A DNA stretch of 64,000 nt from Pedobacter cryoconitis (GCF_014200605.1 NZ_JACHCE010000001.1:868001-932000), one strand, 5' to 3'. Shown: positions 16,753 to 26,629, counted from the first letter of the stretch. Notes: generated by a model from the sequence alone, not told the origin. Numbers and translations are program-made.

Positions 16753-18486
16753 TTAAGCCTGTAAATCGCTCATCAGGGATTTTATTTTCTCTCCCAGTGC
16801 AGCATCAACTGTTTTGAATTCAGTTTTGTCTGCAAGCGGTGCATTTACACTGCAATAGAACTTGATTTTAGGCTCTGTGCCAGATGGACGGGCCGAAACA
16901 ATACTTCCGTCTTCCGTGATAAATTGTAATACGTCAGACTTAGGGAAATCAAGTTTGGTTTTCTCTTTGGTATCCAAATCAGTTTCTATACCCAGTTCGT
17001 AATCCTTTAAAGTTTTTACTTTAGAACCTCCAAGAACCAATGGCGGATTATTTCTGAATTTCTCCATCATCGCTTTGATCTCTTCGGCACCACTTTTTCC
17101 TTTTTTAGTCAGGGAAACCAATTCTTCTTTATATAAGCCATACTCAACAAACATGTCCAGCATTGCATCATATAAACTGCTGCCTTTATCTTTGTAGAAA
17201 GCTGTCATCTCAGCTATAAAAGCACAGGAAATAATGGCATCTTTATCTCTTACCAGTTCACCAATCAGGTAACCATAGCTTTCTTCGCCACCGCCAATAA
17301 AGGTTTTTTTACCTTGCAGGCTGGTAATCAGATGACCAATATGTTTAAAGCCTGTTAAAGTGTTATAGCACTCCACATTTTTAGCTTTAGCAATTTCTTC
17401 TACAAGATTAGTTGTAACAACAGTTTTAACGATATACTGATTACCATCCAGTTTACCTTTTTCCTGCCACGCGGTGAGCAGGTAGTTAATCAACAAACTT
17501 CCGGTCTGGTTTCCATTAAGCAAGACAAACTCACCATCATTATTTTTAACAGCAATACCTACTCTGTCTGCATCAGGGTCTGTTGCCAGAACCAGGTCTG
17601 CATCAATTTCTTTTGCTTTATTTAAAGCAAGTGTCATGGCTTCTTTTTCTTCCGGATTAGGATAAACTACCGTAGGGAAGTTTCCATCTGGTGTACTCTG
17701 TTCTTTAACCAGTGTTAAATTGGTGAACCCAAATTGTGCCAGTGCTTTAGGAACTAAAGTAATACCTGTACCGTGAATAGGAGAATAAACTATTTTAAGG
17801 TCTTTCTGTCTTGCTATGGCTTCGGGAGAAACAGAAAGCTCAGTAATCTGATCAAGGTATAAAGTATCAATTTCTTCGCCGATCAGCTCAACAAGCTGCT
17901 CATTGCGTTCAAATTTAACTTCATCAATACTTTTGATGTTTGCCACTTCGTCCATAACCATAGTATCATCAGGAGAAGTAAATTGTCCTCCGTCCGCACC
18001 ATAGGCCTTATAGCCGTTATATTCTTTTGGGTTATGTGAAGCAGTAAGCATCACTCCACTACGACATCCCAAATGTCTGATTGCAAATGAAAGTTCGGGG
18101 GTAGGGCGCAGTTCTTTAAAGAAATAAACATGAATTCCATTGGCAGAGAATACGTCCGCAGTAATTTTAGCAAAGAAGTCAGATTTGTTTCTGCTATCAT
18201 GTGCGATAGCGACTTTGATTTTTTCTCCAGGATATTTCTTTAACAGATAATTACTCAGACCTTGTGTGGCTGTGCCAATTGTGTACTTGTTTATTCTGTT
18301 AGAACCAGCTCCCATAATTCCACGGAGTCCACCTGTACCAAATTCAAGACTTCTGTAAAAAGCATCTACTAATTCTGTGGAGGCTTCACTGTCTATTAGT
18401 TTTTGGATTTCTTCTTTTGTTTGTTGGTCATAATTGCCATTAAGCCACTCGTTAATGGTGTTTTGTATTGCTGCTTCTAATTGCAT
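16753..18486 (-). CDS. Phospho-sugar mutase (phosphoglucomutase/phosphomannomutase)
   Basis: 577 residues, usual for the longer alpha-D-phosphohexomutase branch. Key motifs: phosphoserine loop TASHNPKEYNGYK (Ser150), metal-binding DPDADR (303-308), sugar-binding GGEESYGY and phosphate-binding RPSGTEPKIKFY near the C terminus. It interconverts hexose-1-P and hexose-6-P, feeding nucleotide-sugar and storage polysaccharide synthesis. Glucose is the likely main substrate, as in PgcA-type enzymes, but mannose cannot be excluded. Confidence 0.93.
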   Translation of the reverse strand: MQLEAAIQNTINEWLNGNYDQQTKEEIQKLIDSEASTELVDAFYRSLEFGTGGLRGIMGAGSNRINKYTIGTATQGLSNYLLKKYPGEKIKVAIAHDSRNKSDFFAKITADVFSANGIHVYFFKELRPTPELSFAIRHLGCRSGVMLTASHNPKEYNGYKAYGADGGQFTSPDDTMVMDEVANIKSIDEVKFERNEQLVELIGEEIDTLYLDQITELSVSPEAIARQKDLKIVYSPIHGTGITLVPKALAQFGFTNLTLVKEQSTPDGNFPTVVYPNPEEKEAMTLALNKAKEIDADLVLATDPDADRVGIAVKNNDGEFVLLNGNQTGSLLINYLLTAWQEKGKLDGNQYIVKTVVTTNLVEEIAKAKNVECYNTLTGFKHIGHLITSLQGKKTFIGGGEESYGYLIGELVRDKDAIISCAFIAEMTAFYKDKGSSLYDAMLDMFVEYGLYKEELVSLTKKGKSGAEEIKAMMEKFRNNPPLVLGGSKVKTLKDYELGIETDLDTKEKTKLDFPKSDVLQFITEDGSIVSARPSGTEPKIKFYCSVNAPLADKTEFKTVDAALGEKIKSLMSDLQA

Positions 18487-18754
18487 GTTCTCCGTTAATA
18501 TTTGAATTATTCTGGTCTATAAACAAAAAAATGAGCCTGGATGTTTTTATTAAACCAAATTAAAAAGGCTGTTCTAATATTAAAAAATCCACTCTCCAAA
18601 TTTAATTCTGTATATATAATGATTATTAAGTGCGTTTTGTTAATTTCACGCCCCAATGCAATTATATACCAAATTAATTGAATTAAAAATATCTGCCCCA
18701 AATAAAATTAACTGTGGCGGTAATTTCTTTTAATTATTAACCCAATTTAGAAAA

Positions 18755-20068
18755 ATGAAGATATTAAAGTTTGGCGGAACTTCTGTCGGAAGCCCTGAGC
18801 GGATGACGAAATTGCTGGATATCATTAATCCGGCTGAAGAGCAAATTGTAGTTTTATCAGCAGTGTCTGGTACAACCAATAGTTTAGTAGAAATTTCAGG
18901 CAAACTTTTAAAGGAAGATAAACAGGGGGCGTTAATTTTAATTAACGCCCTAAATCAAAAATATAATGAATTTGTAATTGAGCTTCTTCCTGAAGGCAAA
19001 TTCCGTCAGCAGGGACAGGAAATTGTCGATTATCATTTTCAATTTTTAGCTTCACTGGCGAATGATATTTTTACGCCTGTCGAAGAGAAAGTAGTTCTGG
19101 CACAAGGTGAATTATTGTCCACTACGCTTTATCATGTTTACCTGAAGTCTATAGGTGTACCTTCTGTATTACTGGCTGCACTTGATTTTATGAAAATCGA
19201 TGAGGACAATGAACCGGATATCCCTTATGCAACAGCAAACCTTAAACCTTTGCTGGAGAAACATAAAGGGAATAAGTTATTTATCACGCAGGGTTTTATT
19301 TGCAGAAATAGCTTCGGTGAAGTAGATAACCTGCGCCGTGGTGGTAGTGATTATACAGCTTCTCTGATTGGTGCTGCGATTTTAGCAGAAGAAGTGCAGA
19401 TCTGGACGGATATCGATGGGATGCATAATAATGATCCCAGGATTGTAAAGGGAACAAAGCCAATTTCTCATCTTTCTTTTGATGAGGCTGCGGAACTTGC
19501 TTATTTCGGAGCTAAAATTCTTCACCCCCAATCGGTATTTCCTGCGCAGAAGTATAAAATCCCTGTACGGTTATTAAATACCATGGAGCCTTCGGCTGCA
19601 GGTACATTGATTTCTTCGGAAAGCGAAAAAGGTAAGATTAAATCTATTGCTGCGAAAGATGGTATTATAGCGGTTAAAATTCAGTCGAGCAGAATGCTTT
19701 TGGCCTATGGTTTCCTGAGGAGAATATTTGAAATCTTTGAGCGTTATAAAACGCCTATTGATATGATTACAACTTCGGAGGTAGCTGTTTCTTTAACAAT
19801 AGATTTTACTGACAATATTGACAAGATTGTAGAAGAACTGCATGCTTTTGGTACGGTAGAACTGGATAAGGAACAAACGATTGTTTGTGTGGTAGGGGAC
19901 TTTGGTGCGAGTAAACATGGTTTTGCATCAAGGGTACTGGATTCTATTAAACATATTCCGATCAGAATGATCTCTTATGGCGGTAGTAATTATAATATTT
20001 CTCTATTAATAAATACGGAAGATAAAACGGAAGTGTTGAGAAGTTTACATAACCGTATTTTTGAATAA
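18755..20068 (+). CDS. lysC: Aspartate kinase
   Basis: 437 residues. N-terminal amino-acid kinase domain starting ILKFGGTSVGSPERM, with RRGGSDYTASLIGAA-like substrate loop and WTDIDGMHNNDP, followed by C-terminal ACT domains (about 300-437) that usually bind lysine or threonine for feedback control. First step of lysine, methionine, threonine and DAP synthesis. It is monofunctional (no homoserine dehydrogenase). lysA lies next but one, so this local pair serves DAP/lysine supply. The 268-base divergent gap from the mutase gene shows no riboswitch that I can recognise. Confidence 0.93.
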   Translation: MKILKFGGTSVGSPERMTKLLDIINPAEEQIVVLSAVSGTTNSLVEISGKLLKEDKQGALILINALNQKYNEFVIELLPEGKFRQQGQEIVDYHFQFLASLANDIFTPVEEKVVLAQGELLSTTLYHVYLKSIGVPSVLLAALDFMKIDEDNEPDIPYATANLKPLLEKHKGNKLFITQGFICRNSFGEVDNLRRGGSDYTASLIGAAILAEEVQIWTDIDGMHNNDPRIVKGTKPISHLSFDEAAELAYFGAKILHPQSVFPAQKYKIPVRLLNTMEPSAAGTLISSESEKGKIKSIAAKDGIIAVKIQSSRMLLAYGFLRRIFEIFERYKTPIDMITTSEVAVSLTIDFTDNIDKIVEELHAFGTVELDKEQTIVCVVGDFGASKHGFASRVLDSIKHIPIRMISYGGSNYNISLLINTEDKTEVLRSLHNRIFE

Positions 20069-20075
20069 AATACGG
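20053..20075 (+). terminator. Possible terminator overlapping the lysC stop codon
   Basis: CCGTATTTT and AAAATACGG pair around 5 bases that include the lysC stop. The downstream T tract is weak (ATTATCTCTTTTTG). It lies in the 8-base gap between convergent genes. Confidence 0.4.
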
Positions 20076-20076
20076 A

Positions 20077-20253
20077 TTATCTCTTTTTGAGGTAAGTGAG
20101 GACAGCTATAATAAGAAATAAGAGTGCGATAAAGAGCCTTGTTCTTCTGTCGTATTCTTTTTTGCTGATTTTCTGACGCTGAAGATCGAAATAGTTGCCC
20201 ATGTAAATCAACATCATTCCAATTAAACAAAATACAATAAGATATTTAAACAT
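20077..20253 (-). CDS. Small two-helix membrane protein
   Basis: 58 residues from the ATG at 20253 (an in-frame TTG at 20268 is possible). Two hydrophobic segments, about 4-20 and 37-54, separated by a charged loop (DLQRQKISKKEYDRRTR), suggest an integral hairpin in the inner membrane, probably with the basic loop inside. No family recognised. Its start codon and that of lysA are divergent and one base apart, so each promoter would lie in the other's coding sequence. Conservation of this overlap would be the best test that it is real. Confidence 0.55.
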   Translation of the reverse strand: MFKYLIVFCLIGMMLIYMGNYFDLQRQKISKKEYDRRTRLFIALLFLIIAVLTYLKKR

Positions 20254-20254
20254 T

Positions 20255-21412
20255 ATGTTTTCTAACAAAGATATAGCACAGTTTGCAGATTTAGAAACAC
20301 CTTTCTATTATTATGACCTTAGTTTATTACAACGCAGCTTAAATGCCTGTGCTGATGCAGCTAAAGTTTATGATTTTCATGTGCATTATGCCATGAAGGC
20401 CAATTTTAATGATACACTGCTTAAAAGAATTAAGGAAGCCGGTCTGGGAGCAGATTGTGTAAGTGGTAACGAGGTAAAAAAGGCTATTGAGATAGGTTTC
20501 GATAAGAAACAGGTCGTTTTTGCTGGTGTTGGAAAATCAGACAAGGAAATCAATGAGGCACTGGACCTGGATATTTTCTGCTTTAATGTAGAGTCTGTTC
20601 AGGAGCTGGAAGTGATCAATGAGCTTGCTGGTAAAAAAGGTAAGGTGGCAAAGGTTGCAATTCGCATTAATCCTAATGTGGATGCACATACGCATCATAA
20701 TATTACAACTGGCCTGGATGAGAATAAGTTCGGGGTAAATTCATGGGATCTTCCTGATTGTGCAGATGCCTTAAAAGCTTCACCTAATCTGGAGTTTATG
20801 GGGATACATTTCCATATCGGCTCTCAGATTACAAATCTTGATGTTTACAAGAATCTTTGTGTAAGGATCAATGAATTTGCAAAATGGTTTGAGGAACGCG
20901 GGTTCATGGTAAGGGTGTTGAACGTTGGCGGAGGATTAGGTATTGATTACCAGAATCCTGAACAGCAAATACCTGATTTTACGGCTTACTTTAAGATCTT
21001 TAATGATTTTTTAGAGAGAAGATCTAATCAGGAGGTTCATTTTGAACTTGGAAGAGCGATCGTAGGTCAGTGTTCTTCGCTAATCAGCAGGGTACTTTAT
21101 GTGAAAAATGGTAAGAATAAGAATTTTATTGTTCTTGATGCCGGAATGACGGAATTGATGAGGCCAGCACTTTATCAGGCTTATCACCAGATTGAGAATT
21201 TAAGTAAGCAGGATGGTGAAGCAACTGTTAAGTATGATGTGGTAGGACCGATTTGTGAGAGTACTGACTGTTTTGGAAAAGAGGTGCTGTTACAGGAAAC
21301 GAAAAGAGGAGATTTAATAGGGATAAGGAGTACAGGTGCTTATGGGGAGGTAATGAGTTCACACTATAATCTGAGGGAAAATGTAAGGGTTGCTTTTAAC
21401 GAAGTGCCGTAA
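20255..21412 (+). CDS. lysA: Diaminopimelate decarboxylase
   Basis: 385 residues, a little shorter than most (about 400-420). Fold-III PLP enzyme with PLP lysine Lys48 in YAMKANFN, the HIGSQI motif, a glycine-rich phosphate loop (NVGGGLGIDY) and CESTDCFG, whose Cys joins the active site across the dimer. Removes CO2 from meso-DAP to give lysine. Together with lysC on its left this makes a small lysine/DAP unit. No Shine-Dalgarno; the start lies one base from the divergent small-protein start. A very long hairpin terminator follows. Confidence 0.93.
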   Translation: MFSNKDIAQFADLETPFYYYDLSLLQRSLNACADAAKVYDFHVHYAMKANFNDTLLKRIKEAGLGADCVSGNEVKKAIEIGFDKKQVVFAGVGKSDKEINEALDLDIFCFNVESVQELEVINELAGKKGKVAKVAIRINPNVDAHTHHNITTGLDENKFGVNSWDLPDCADALKASPNLEFMGIHFHIGSQITNLDVYKNLCVRINEFAKWFEERGFMVRVLNVGGGLGIDYQNPEQQIPDFTAYFKIFNDFLERRSNQEVHFELGRAIVGQCSSLISRVLYVKNGKNKNFIVLDAGMTELMRPALYQAYHQIENLSKQDGEATVKYDVVGPICESTDCFGKEVLLQETKRGDLIGIRSTGAYGEVMSSHYNLRENVRVAFNEVP

Positions 21413-21435
21413 TTTTATTTTCTCCACCAACAATA

Positions 21436-21511
21436 AAAAAAATGCCATGCTATCTGCTGACGGCTTTCATGAATTATGAAAGATGTCAGCAGATAGTATG
21501 GCGTTTTTTTT
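21436..21511 (+). terminator. Long hairpin terminator after lysA
   Basis: GCCATGCTATCTGCTGAC (21444-21461) pairs with GTCAGCAGATAGTATGGC (21485-21502) with one G-U pair, and the intervening bases form a second stem (CTTTCAT/ATGAAAG). A tract of T follows (GCGTTTTTTTT). Overall span about 75 bases, much longer than an ordinary intrinsic terminator. Confidence 0.7.
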
Positions 21512-21807
21512 TCTTTGTGGGGTTGCAGGGTGTTTTTTTACACCGCGTTAAAAGCAACTCTGATATTTTATACAGATTTAGTTGTGATGGGGTTGGTTGG
21601 TGGTTAGGAGGTAAGGTGGGTTATTGTTTTTTAGACGAAAAATGCTTTTCCTATTACATGTATAACTAGATTATTCTTAATCTTTGAATCTGGATACGAA
21701 TAGCATTGTAATCAGGTTAAAGACTGACCGTTTTTAGCTGATGCTATCGTTGAATAGCTGTTAAATTGAATTTAATACTATATACTATAAAATTATATTA
21801 AATACGC
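21512..21807. other. Noncoding gap after the lysA terminator
   Basis: About 300 bases of AT-rich DNA, with a G/T-rich patch around 21580-21630 (GGTTGGTTGGTGG-like). An open frame here (75 codons from 21442) begins inside the terminator hairpin and has no protein-like composition, so it is not called. I see no RNA gene or clear promoter for the following lipoprotein gene. Confidence 0.5.
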
Positions 21808-22713
21808 ATGAAATCTTTTAAGTTTTTAATCCCTGCACTATCACTTTTAGTTGTTGCCTGTCATACTAATAATAAGCCTGATCATACCGAAACACCTAAG
21901 GTGGTTGATAATAAATATGCGCTGGCCTATCAGCTTGACGACAAAATAGTAGCGGCTAATGCTGATACTTCGAAACAGATTTCTTTTGGTGGGGCCACTG
22001 ATCCATCAGTCTCTCCGGATGGGAATAAATTAGCCTATACGGTTAGCGATAGTTTGGGTAACCGGTCTGTCTGGATCGCCGATATGCTTAGTAAAAGCCA
22101 GACAAAATTGAACGTGAAGAATAAGAATTATTATAGGGCGATGTGGTCTCCTTCGGGGGATAGGGTTGCTTTTAGCATTTTTAATAAGAAATCAGTTTGG
22201 AAAGTAGGAGTAATCAAAGTAGATAATTCAGGTTATGTTATGCTGGATAGTACCTCGGTGCTTAACTTTTATGCACCGGCATGGAAGAATGAAAATCAGC
22301 TTATTGCTCAGGATCTTCAAAAACTTTACACATTTGATTTGACAGGGAAAATAGTAGGGGCTGTAAATATTGTAGATCTGATCGGAAAGAATTTTTCAAT
22401 TGCCAGCAGCAATACTTTCTTTTATAGTAAGGACGGAAAGAAATTAATCTTTAATGCAGGTAATCAGGATATTTTAGCTGGTTTAACTGGTCCGGCTGAA
22501 GCAGTTTATGTTCTTGATATGGCAACTAAAAAGGTGAAAAGAATTTCTCCTGATGGGGTAACTGTTCCGTCTCTTTTTGTTACTGCAAATGATAAGATCG
22601 TTTATAGCGGCATGGAAAAGCCATTTACGACTTCTAAAATATATGCGACTGATTTAGAGGGTAGGGATATTAAAGTTGTTGTTGATAAAGGAAATAACCC
22701 ATCTGCTAATTAA
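21808..22713 (+). CDS. TolB-like beta-propeller lipoprotein
   Basis: 301 residues. Lipobox Cys18 (VVAC). The mature part shows repeated WD40-like (PD40) blades: DPSVSPDGNKLAYTV, YRAMWSPSGDRVAFSI, NTFFYSKDGKKLIFNAG and further weaker copies. These resemble TolB C-terminal or DPP6-like propeller blades, though the N-terminal TolB domain is missing. Such propellers usually bind a protein partner or a ligand at the envelope. No tol-pal genes are nearby, so no Tol role is claimed. Confidence 0.78.
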   Translation: MKSFKFLIPALSLLVVACHTNNKPDHTETPKVVDNKYALAYQLDDKIVAANADTSKQISFGGATDPSVSPDGNKLAYTVSDSLGNRSVWIADMLSKSQTKLNVKNKNYYRAMWSPSGDRVAFSIFNKKSVWKVGVIKVDNSGYVMLDSTSVLNFYAPAWKNENQLIAQDLQKLYTFDLTGKIVGAVNIVDLIGKNFSIASSNTFFYSKDGKKLIFNAGNQDILAGLTGPAEAVYVLDMATKKVKRISPDGVTVPSLFVTANDKIVYSGMEKPFTTSKIYATDLEGRDIKVVVDKGNNPSAN

Positions 22714-22815
22714 TAGCTTTTTTGATTAATCAGGATCTGTATAGCTGTTAATTTCAGAATTTATATTGCTGATACAGGGCTAAATATCAGGAACTATTTT
22801 TTGTCGTATTGACGT

Positions 22816-22872
22816 CGTAGTTGGAAGGGTGTTGGAAGGGTACGGTACCCTTCCAACACCCTTCCAACTACG
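22816..22872. repeat. Perfect 28-bp inverted repeat
   Basis: The arms of 28 bases are exact reverse complements with a single central G. Each arm itself holds two tandem GTTGGAAGGGT units. There is no T tract on either side, so it is not a usual terminator. It lies between the TolB-like gene and the convergent K+ channel gene. Confidence 0.9.
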
Positions 22873-22947
22873 AACTCTTACTTATGACTGACGTATCTCT
22901 GATGTGTCGGTCATATTCGCATAGTGATTGTGCTTATCCGGAATAAA

Positions 22948-23775
22948 TTATGACTTCTCCTGCTCTTTTAATTCTTTTCCACACCTGGAACAAAATCTTG
23001 CGTTTGCAGGATAAATTGGAGCATAACATACAGGACACTTCTCTTTGGCTTCGTCTGTAGCTCTGGCCATTTCTACAGATACGATACCGGTTGGAACTGC
23101 AATGATACCGTAACCGATAATCATAAGTATGCTTGCCAGAAGCTGACCCAAAGGACTTTGTGGCGAAATATCACCGTAACCCACAGTAGTGATTGTAACT
23201 ATCGCCCAATAAATAGAAACAGGGATACTGGTGAAACCACTTGCATCACCTTCAATAATGTACATCAGTGTACCTATAATGGTTACCAGTGTAACTACGC
23301 TGGCCAAAAATACAGTGATTTTATATAAACTGTTTTTAAGGGCATTTCTCAATATATTTCCTTCGCTCGTAAAACGGCTCAGTTTTAAGATTCTAAATAC
23401 CCGTAATAATCTAAATGCACGTATAACAACCAGATAATGGGCTCCTGCAAGGAATAGGCTCAGATAAGTAGGTAAAAATGCAATGATATCTATAAGCCCA
23501 TAAAAGCTGAATATATACCTGGATGGTTTATCGCTGCTATAAATCCGAAGGGCATACTCCAGCGTAAAAAATATAGTGAAAATCCATTCTACAATGCGGA
23601 TGTAAATCAGATATTGAGCTCTGAAACTAGCTACGCTTTCGAGAAAGACAGATAGAATGCTTAACAAAATAACCCATAGCAAAATCAGATCAAATAATTT
23701 ACCTGCTTTGGTGTCCGATTCGAAGATGATTGTATGAAGTTTCTTTCTGAAGATGTCGTTATTTCTAATGGCCAT
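22948..23775 (-). CDS. Voltage-gated-type K+ channel with C-terminal zinc ribbon
   Basis: 275 residues with six membrane segments and a pore loop. The S4-like segment (VVIRAFRLLRVFRILKLSRF, about 116-135) has Arg/Lys about every third residue. The selectivity filter is TTVGYGD (196-202). The C terminus carries a CPVC...CSRC zinc ribbon (Cys247, 250, 262, 265). It would let K+ cross the inner membrane; the ribbon may assemble or gate it. Architecture is that of bacterial Kv-like 'ion transporter' proteins. It is monocistronic. Confidence 0.9.
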   Translation of the reverse strand: MAIRNNDIFRKKLHTIIFESDTKAGKLFDLILLWVILLSILSVFLESVASFRAQYLIYIRIVEWIFTIFFTLEYALRIYSSDKPSRYIFSFYGLIDIIAFLPTYLSLFLAGAHYLVVIRAFRLLRVFRILKLSRFTSEGNILRNALKNSLYKITVFLASVVTLVTIIGTLMYIIEGDASGFTSIPVSIYWAIVTITTVGYGDISPQSPLGQLLASILMIIGYGIIAVPTGIVSVEMARATDEAKEKCPVCYAPIYPANARFCSRCGKELKEQEKS

Positions 23776-23902
23776 GTATGCAAGATTACTCTAATTCTAC
23801 CCTTTACAGAAATTAATTTTGCGCTATTTGAGTTTCAGCCTGCAAATCCGGATTGTTCTGCTTTAGTTTTGCAGGTTGAATGTTCTCTTAAATTACACAT
23901 TT

Positions 23903-26629
23903 CTAGAGTCTTTTCAGTGCATCTTCGTTACCTGCTTTTTTCTCTGGGGAACTGAATTTGTTTTTACCAAATTTGTAAGTGAAGCCAATATTTACCCTTC
24001 GGCTATCAGAGTTGTATATGTTATGTGAACGATACATACCGAAATCATTATTCTGATAATAATCATTTCTTTTGAAGATGATTTCATTTCCACTCAGCCT
24101 GACCTGGCCCTTGCCGGACATGATGTCGAGCAGAAGGGAGGCATCTATATTTTTGTATCCACTATATTTTGATAAGTCCTGGGTATATCTGGTCCAGAAA
24201 TAGGCGTCTACCTGAAGTTTGATGTTTTGGGACAGTTTAAATATTTGGGCCGACCTGAAATCTGAATGGACGGACGAGAGTAAATAAGAACTCCCTAATA
24301 CCTGTCCCTGTACTTTAGTGTAGCCTAAGATATTGCCGCTGTTTTGAGTCTCCCACCAGGAATTTATGCGTAAGGGATAAAAGAGATTGAAAGATAGGTC
24401 AGATGATTTACTAAGATTTTGACGCGAAAAATAAGTGATTTTAGTAGCATAATCCTGACTATTGGGAAGCATAGCGATCATATCCTTTGCTGAGGTATAA
24501 CTAAGAGACATATTCAGTTTGTGGATGTTTGTACTTATGGTATAGATGTTATCGTATTCTGGTTTTAACGAAGGATTTCCTTGTTCAATGGTATACTTGT
24601 TAACAAAAACGGTGTAGGGAACAAGGTCGTAATAAGGCGCCCTCGCTATTGCTCTTTTGAAAGAAAAGGAGAGGTTGTAATTTTCGTTGAAAGTGTGCTG
24701 ATAGAGAAAAGAAGGAAAAGCATTGAAGTAGTTTTGATTAAAGAAACCTTTAAATACTGCCCTGGTGTTTTCTACTCTGAATCCTAATTGCAGCTTATCA
24801 TTCTTCCAATCTTTTGATAAAATACCGTATGCACCTGCAATAATTTCACTGAGCCGGCTGTTATTCGAATAGGCGGGATCATTTTCAAATTGATTATTTT
24901 TATTGATTTCATAGTCTACAGTGCTTTTTGAGTCTGTCTTTTGATATTTAAGGCCAGTCTCCAGTGTCCACTGTTGGTTTAGATTACGCTTGTAGTCAAT
25001 CTGAGCGATATAAACATTAATGTGTGAAGTGTTAACCGTTTGATATACCGGAGGGGTCCTGATCACTTCTCCAGAAGAATTTAATAACTCGGAAGGGAAA
25101 TACTGAAATAAATTACGCCTGAAAGGGGTAAAGGTGGCCAGAACGGATAGTTCGTTTTTACCAGAATCTGTAGTTAAATGATAGTTTAAGTTATAAGTAT
25201 AGGTTGATAGTTTGAGGTTGAAATTAGTATTGGTATTCAGGATAGAATCAATTCCTGCTCCTTGTTTACTAAACTTATCAGTTGTGGTCCAGGGCCCGTT
25301 AGCCCGAAGACTATTGCCATTGATTAATAAACCTATGGTTTGATTTTTATCAATCGCCAGGTCAGCACCGGTTTGGAAATTATAAAGCTTTGTATCTGCT
25401 AACCTGTTCAGGTCGCTCGTTAATATATCCGGAGAGTCTCCGTTTCCAAGAATCCTTTCTGTGTTAACTCTAAACAAGTTATCACTTTTATTGATACCAG
25501 CAGTTCCGAACAAGGTTAGGTTTTTACGTTTAAATGTTAGGGAGCTGTTTAAGTCAGCCTTACCATAAAGTCCCATAGAGCCTTCAGCATGGACATTTCC
25601 TGTTACTCCTTCTATTGTACTTTTTTTAGTAGTTATATTAATAACAGCACCATAGGTCGCATCATATTTGGCCGATGGCTGTGTAATTAACTCCACTTTT
25701 GAAATATTCCCGGATGGCAGGGTTTGTAAAATGTCCTGTAAAGATGCATCCGGAACTGGTTTGTTATCGATTAAGATCATTGTTCTTTTACCCTGCAGGG
25801 TAATGTTATTGTCTGCGGAAATCCGGACAAAAGGTGCTGACTTAAGTAATTGCAATGAATTTCCCGTGGCCATCGCACTATTCTCTATATTCATGATCAG
25901 ACGGTCACTCTTTGTTTCCACCAAGGGACGGCTGGCAGTTATCCTGACCTCACTCAAAGTCTCTGAAAGAGGTTTTAGCGCTATGGCAGGGATGGTTAAC
26001 CGATCTTTCGAATTCAAATTGAACGAGGCTGTCGTTAACTGAATATAGCCTAAGACAGATGCTTTAATCTTGTAGTCACCCATTTTAATTCCAGCAAACT
26101 GGTATCTCCCGGCTGAATCACTCAGCGCATTCATGACGAATGAGGAATCGACTGTTCTTCTCAGGGTTAATGTGACATATTCTAATGGCTTTTTGAACTC
26201 ATCCATCACGCGGCCTATTATCCGGGCATTAGTCAGCGTATCTATAGCTGGCTGATTTGAAATGGAATTATTATGTTCAGTATTTGAGCTATTAGATTTT
26301 TGAGATTTGTCCAGGGGATAAACGGAGTAGTTTTTCTCGTCTATCTTATACCATCCTAATTTCAACGGGGTTAATAATCCGGTTAAAATCTCTTCGATTT
26401 TTTTTCCTTTAAGTTCTGTTTTATTCAAGACAACTTTCTTTTGGTTAACAGTTGTCTGCTCATATAGGAAGTTTACTTTATATAATTTACCTAAATCCTT
26501 CAATGCCTCTGCCAGAGGTACTGTCGCAGTAAGAGGGATGGATTGGAATAATGATGTTTCTTTTCTAAAACCATAACTCAAAGAGTAATGGCATAATAAT
26601 AGGCTGAGACAAAAGTAAAATCTTTTCAT
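23903..26629 (-). CDS. TonB-dependent-type outer-membrane receptor with STN and carboxypeptidase-like domains
   Basis: 908 residues: signal peptide (1-20), an STN/secretin-like domain (about 37-105), a CarboxypepD-type beta sandwich (about 134-218; GRVMDEFKKPLEYVTLTL), a plug (about 230-345) with an ISKVELITQPSAKYDATYG-type segment, then a large OMP_b-brl-type barrel. Such receptors import bulky nutrients using TonB energy. An STN domain often signals through a FecI/FecR pair, but neither gene is adjacent, and no SusD-like gene is present. It may act alone or through factors elsewhere. Confidence 0.88.
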   Translation of the reverse strand: MKRFYFCLSLLLCHYSLSYGFRKETSLFQSIPLTATVPLAEALKDLGKLYKVNFLYEQTTVNQKKVVLNKTELKGKKIEEILTGLLTPLKLGWYKIDEKNYSVYPLDKSQKSNSSNTEHNNSISNQPAIDTLTNARIIGRVMDEFKKPLEYVTLTLRRTVDSSFVMNALSDSAGRYQFAGIKMGDYKIKASVLGYIQLTTASFNLNSKDRLTIPAIALKPLSETLSEVRITASRPLVETKSDRLIMNIENSAMATGNSLQLLKSAPFVRISADNNITLQGKRTMILIDNKPVPDASLQDILQTLPSGNISKVELITQPSAKYDATYGAVINITTKKSTIEGVTGNVHAEGSMGLYGKADLNSSLTFKRKNLTLFGTAGINKSDNLFRVNTERILGNGDSPDILTSDLNRLADTKLYNFQTGADLAIDKNQTIGLLINGNSLRANGPWTTTDKFSKQGAGIDSILNTNTNFNLKLSTYTYNLNYHLTTDSGKNELSVLATFTPFRRNLFQYFPSELLNSSGEVIRTPPVYQTVNTSHINVYIAQIDYKRNLNQQWTLETGLKYQKTDSKSTVDYEINKNNQFENDPAYSNNSRLSEIIAGAYGILSKDWKNDKLQLGFRVENTRAVFKGFFNQNYFNAFPSFLYQHTFNENYNLSFSFKRAIARAPYYDLVPYTVFVNKYTIEQGNPSLKPEYDNIYTISTNIHKLNMSLSYTSAKDMIAMLPNSQDYATKITYFSRQNLSKSSDLSFNLFYPLRINSWWETQNSGNILGYTKVQGQVLGSSYLLSSVHSDFRSAQIFKLSQNIKLQVDAYFWTRYTQDLSKYSGYKNIDASLLLDIMSGKGQVRLSGNEIIFKRNDYYQNNDFGMYRSHNIYNSDSRRVNIGFTYKFGKNKFSSPEKKAGNEDALKRL

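Noticed and set aside
18487..18754. Lysine riboswitch upstream of aspartate kinase
   Set aside because: No conserved lysine-riboswitch core or terminator is seen; the gap is plain AT-rich DNA.
21442..21669. 75-codon open frame
   Set aside because: It begins inside the lysA terminator hairpin and has no protein-like composition.
23734..23955. 73-codon plus-strand open frame with a TAATTTTG element
   Set aside because: It overlaps both the channel gene start and the receptor gene end on the other strand; no family and a low-complexity tail.
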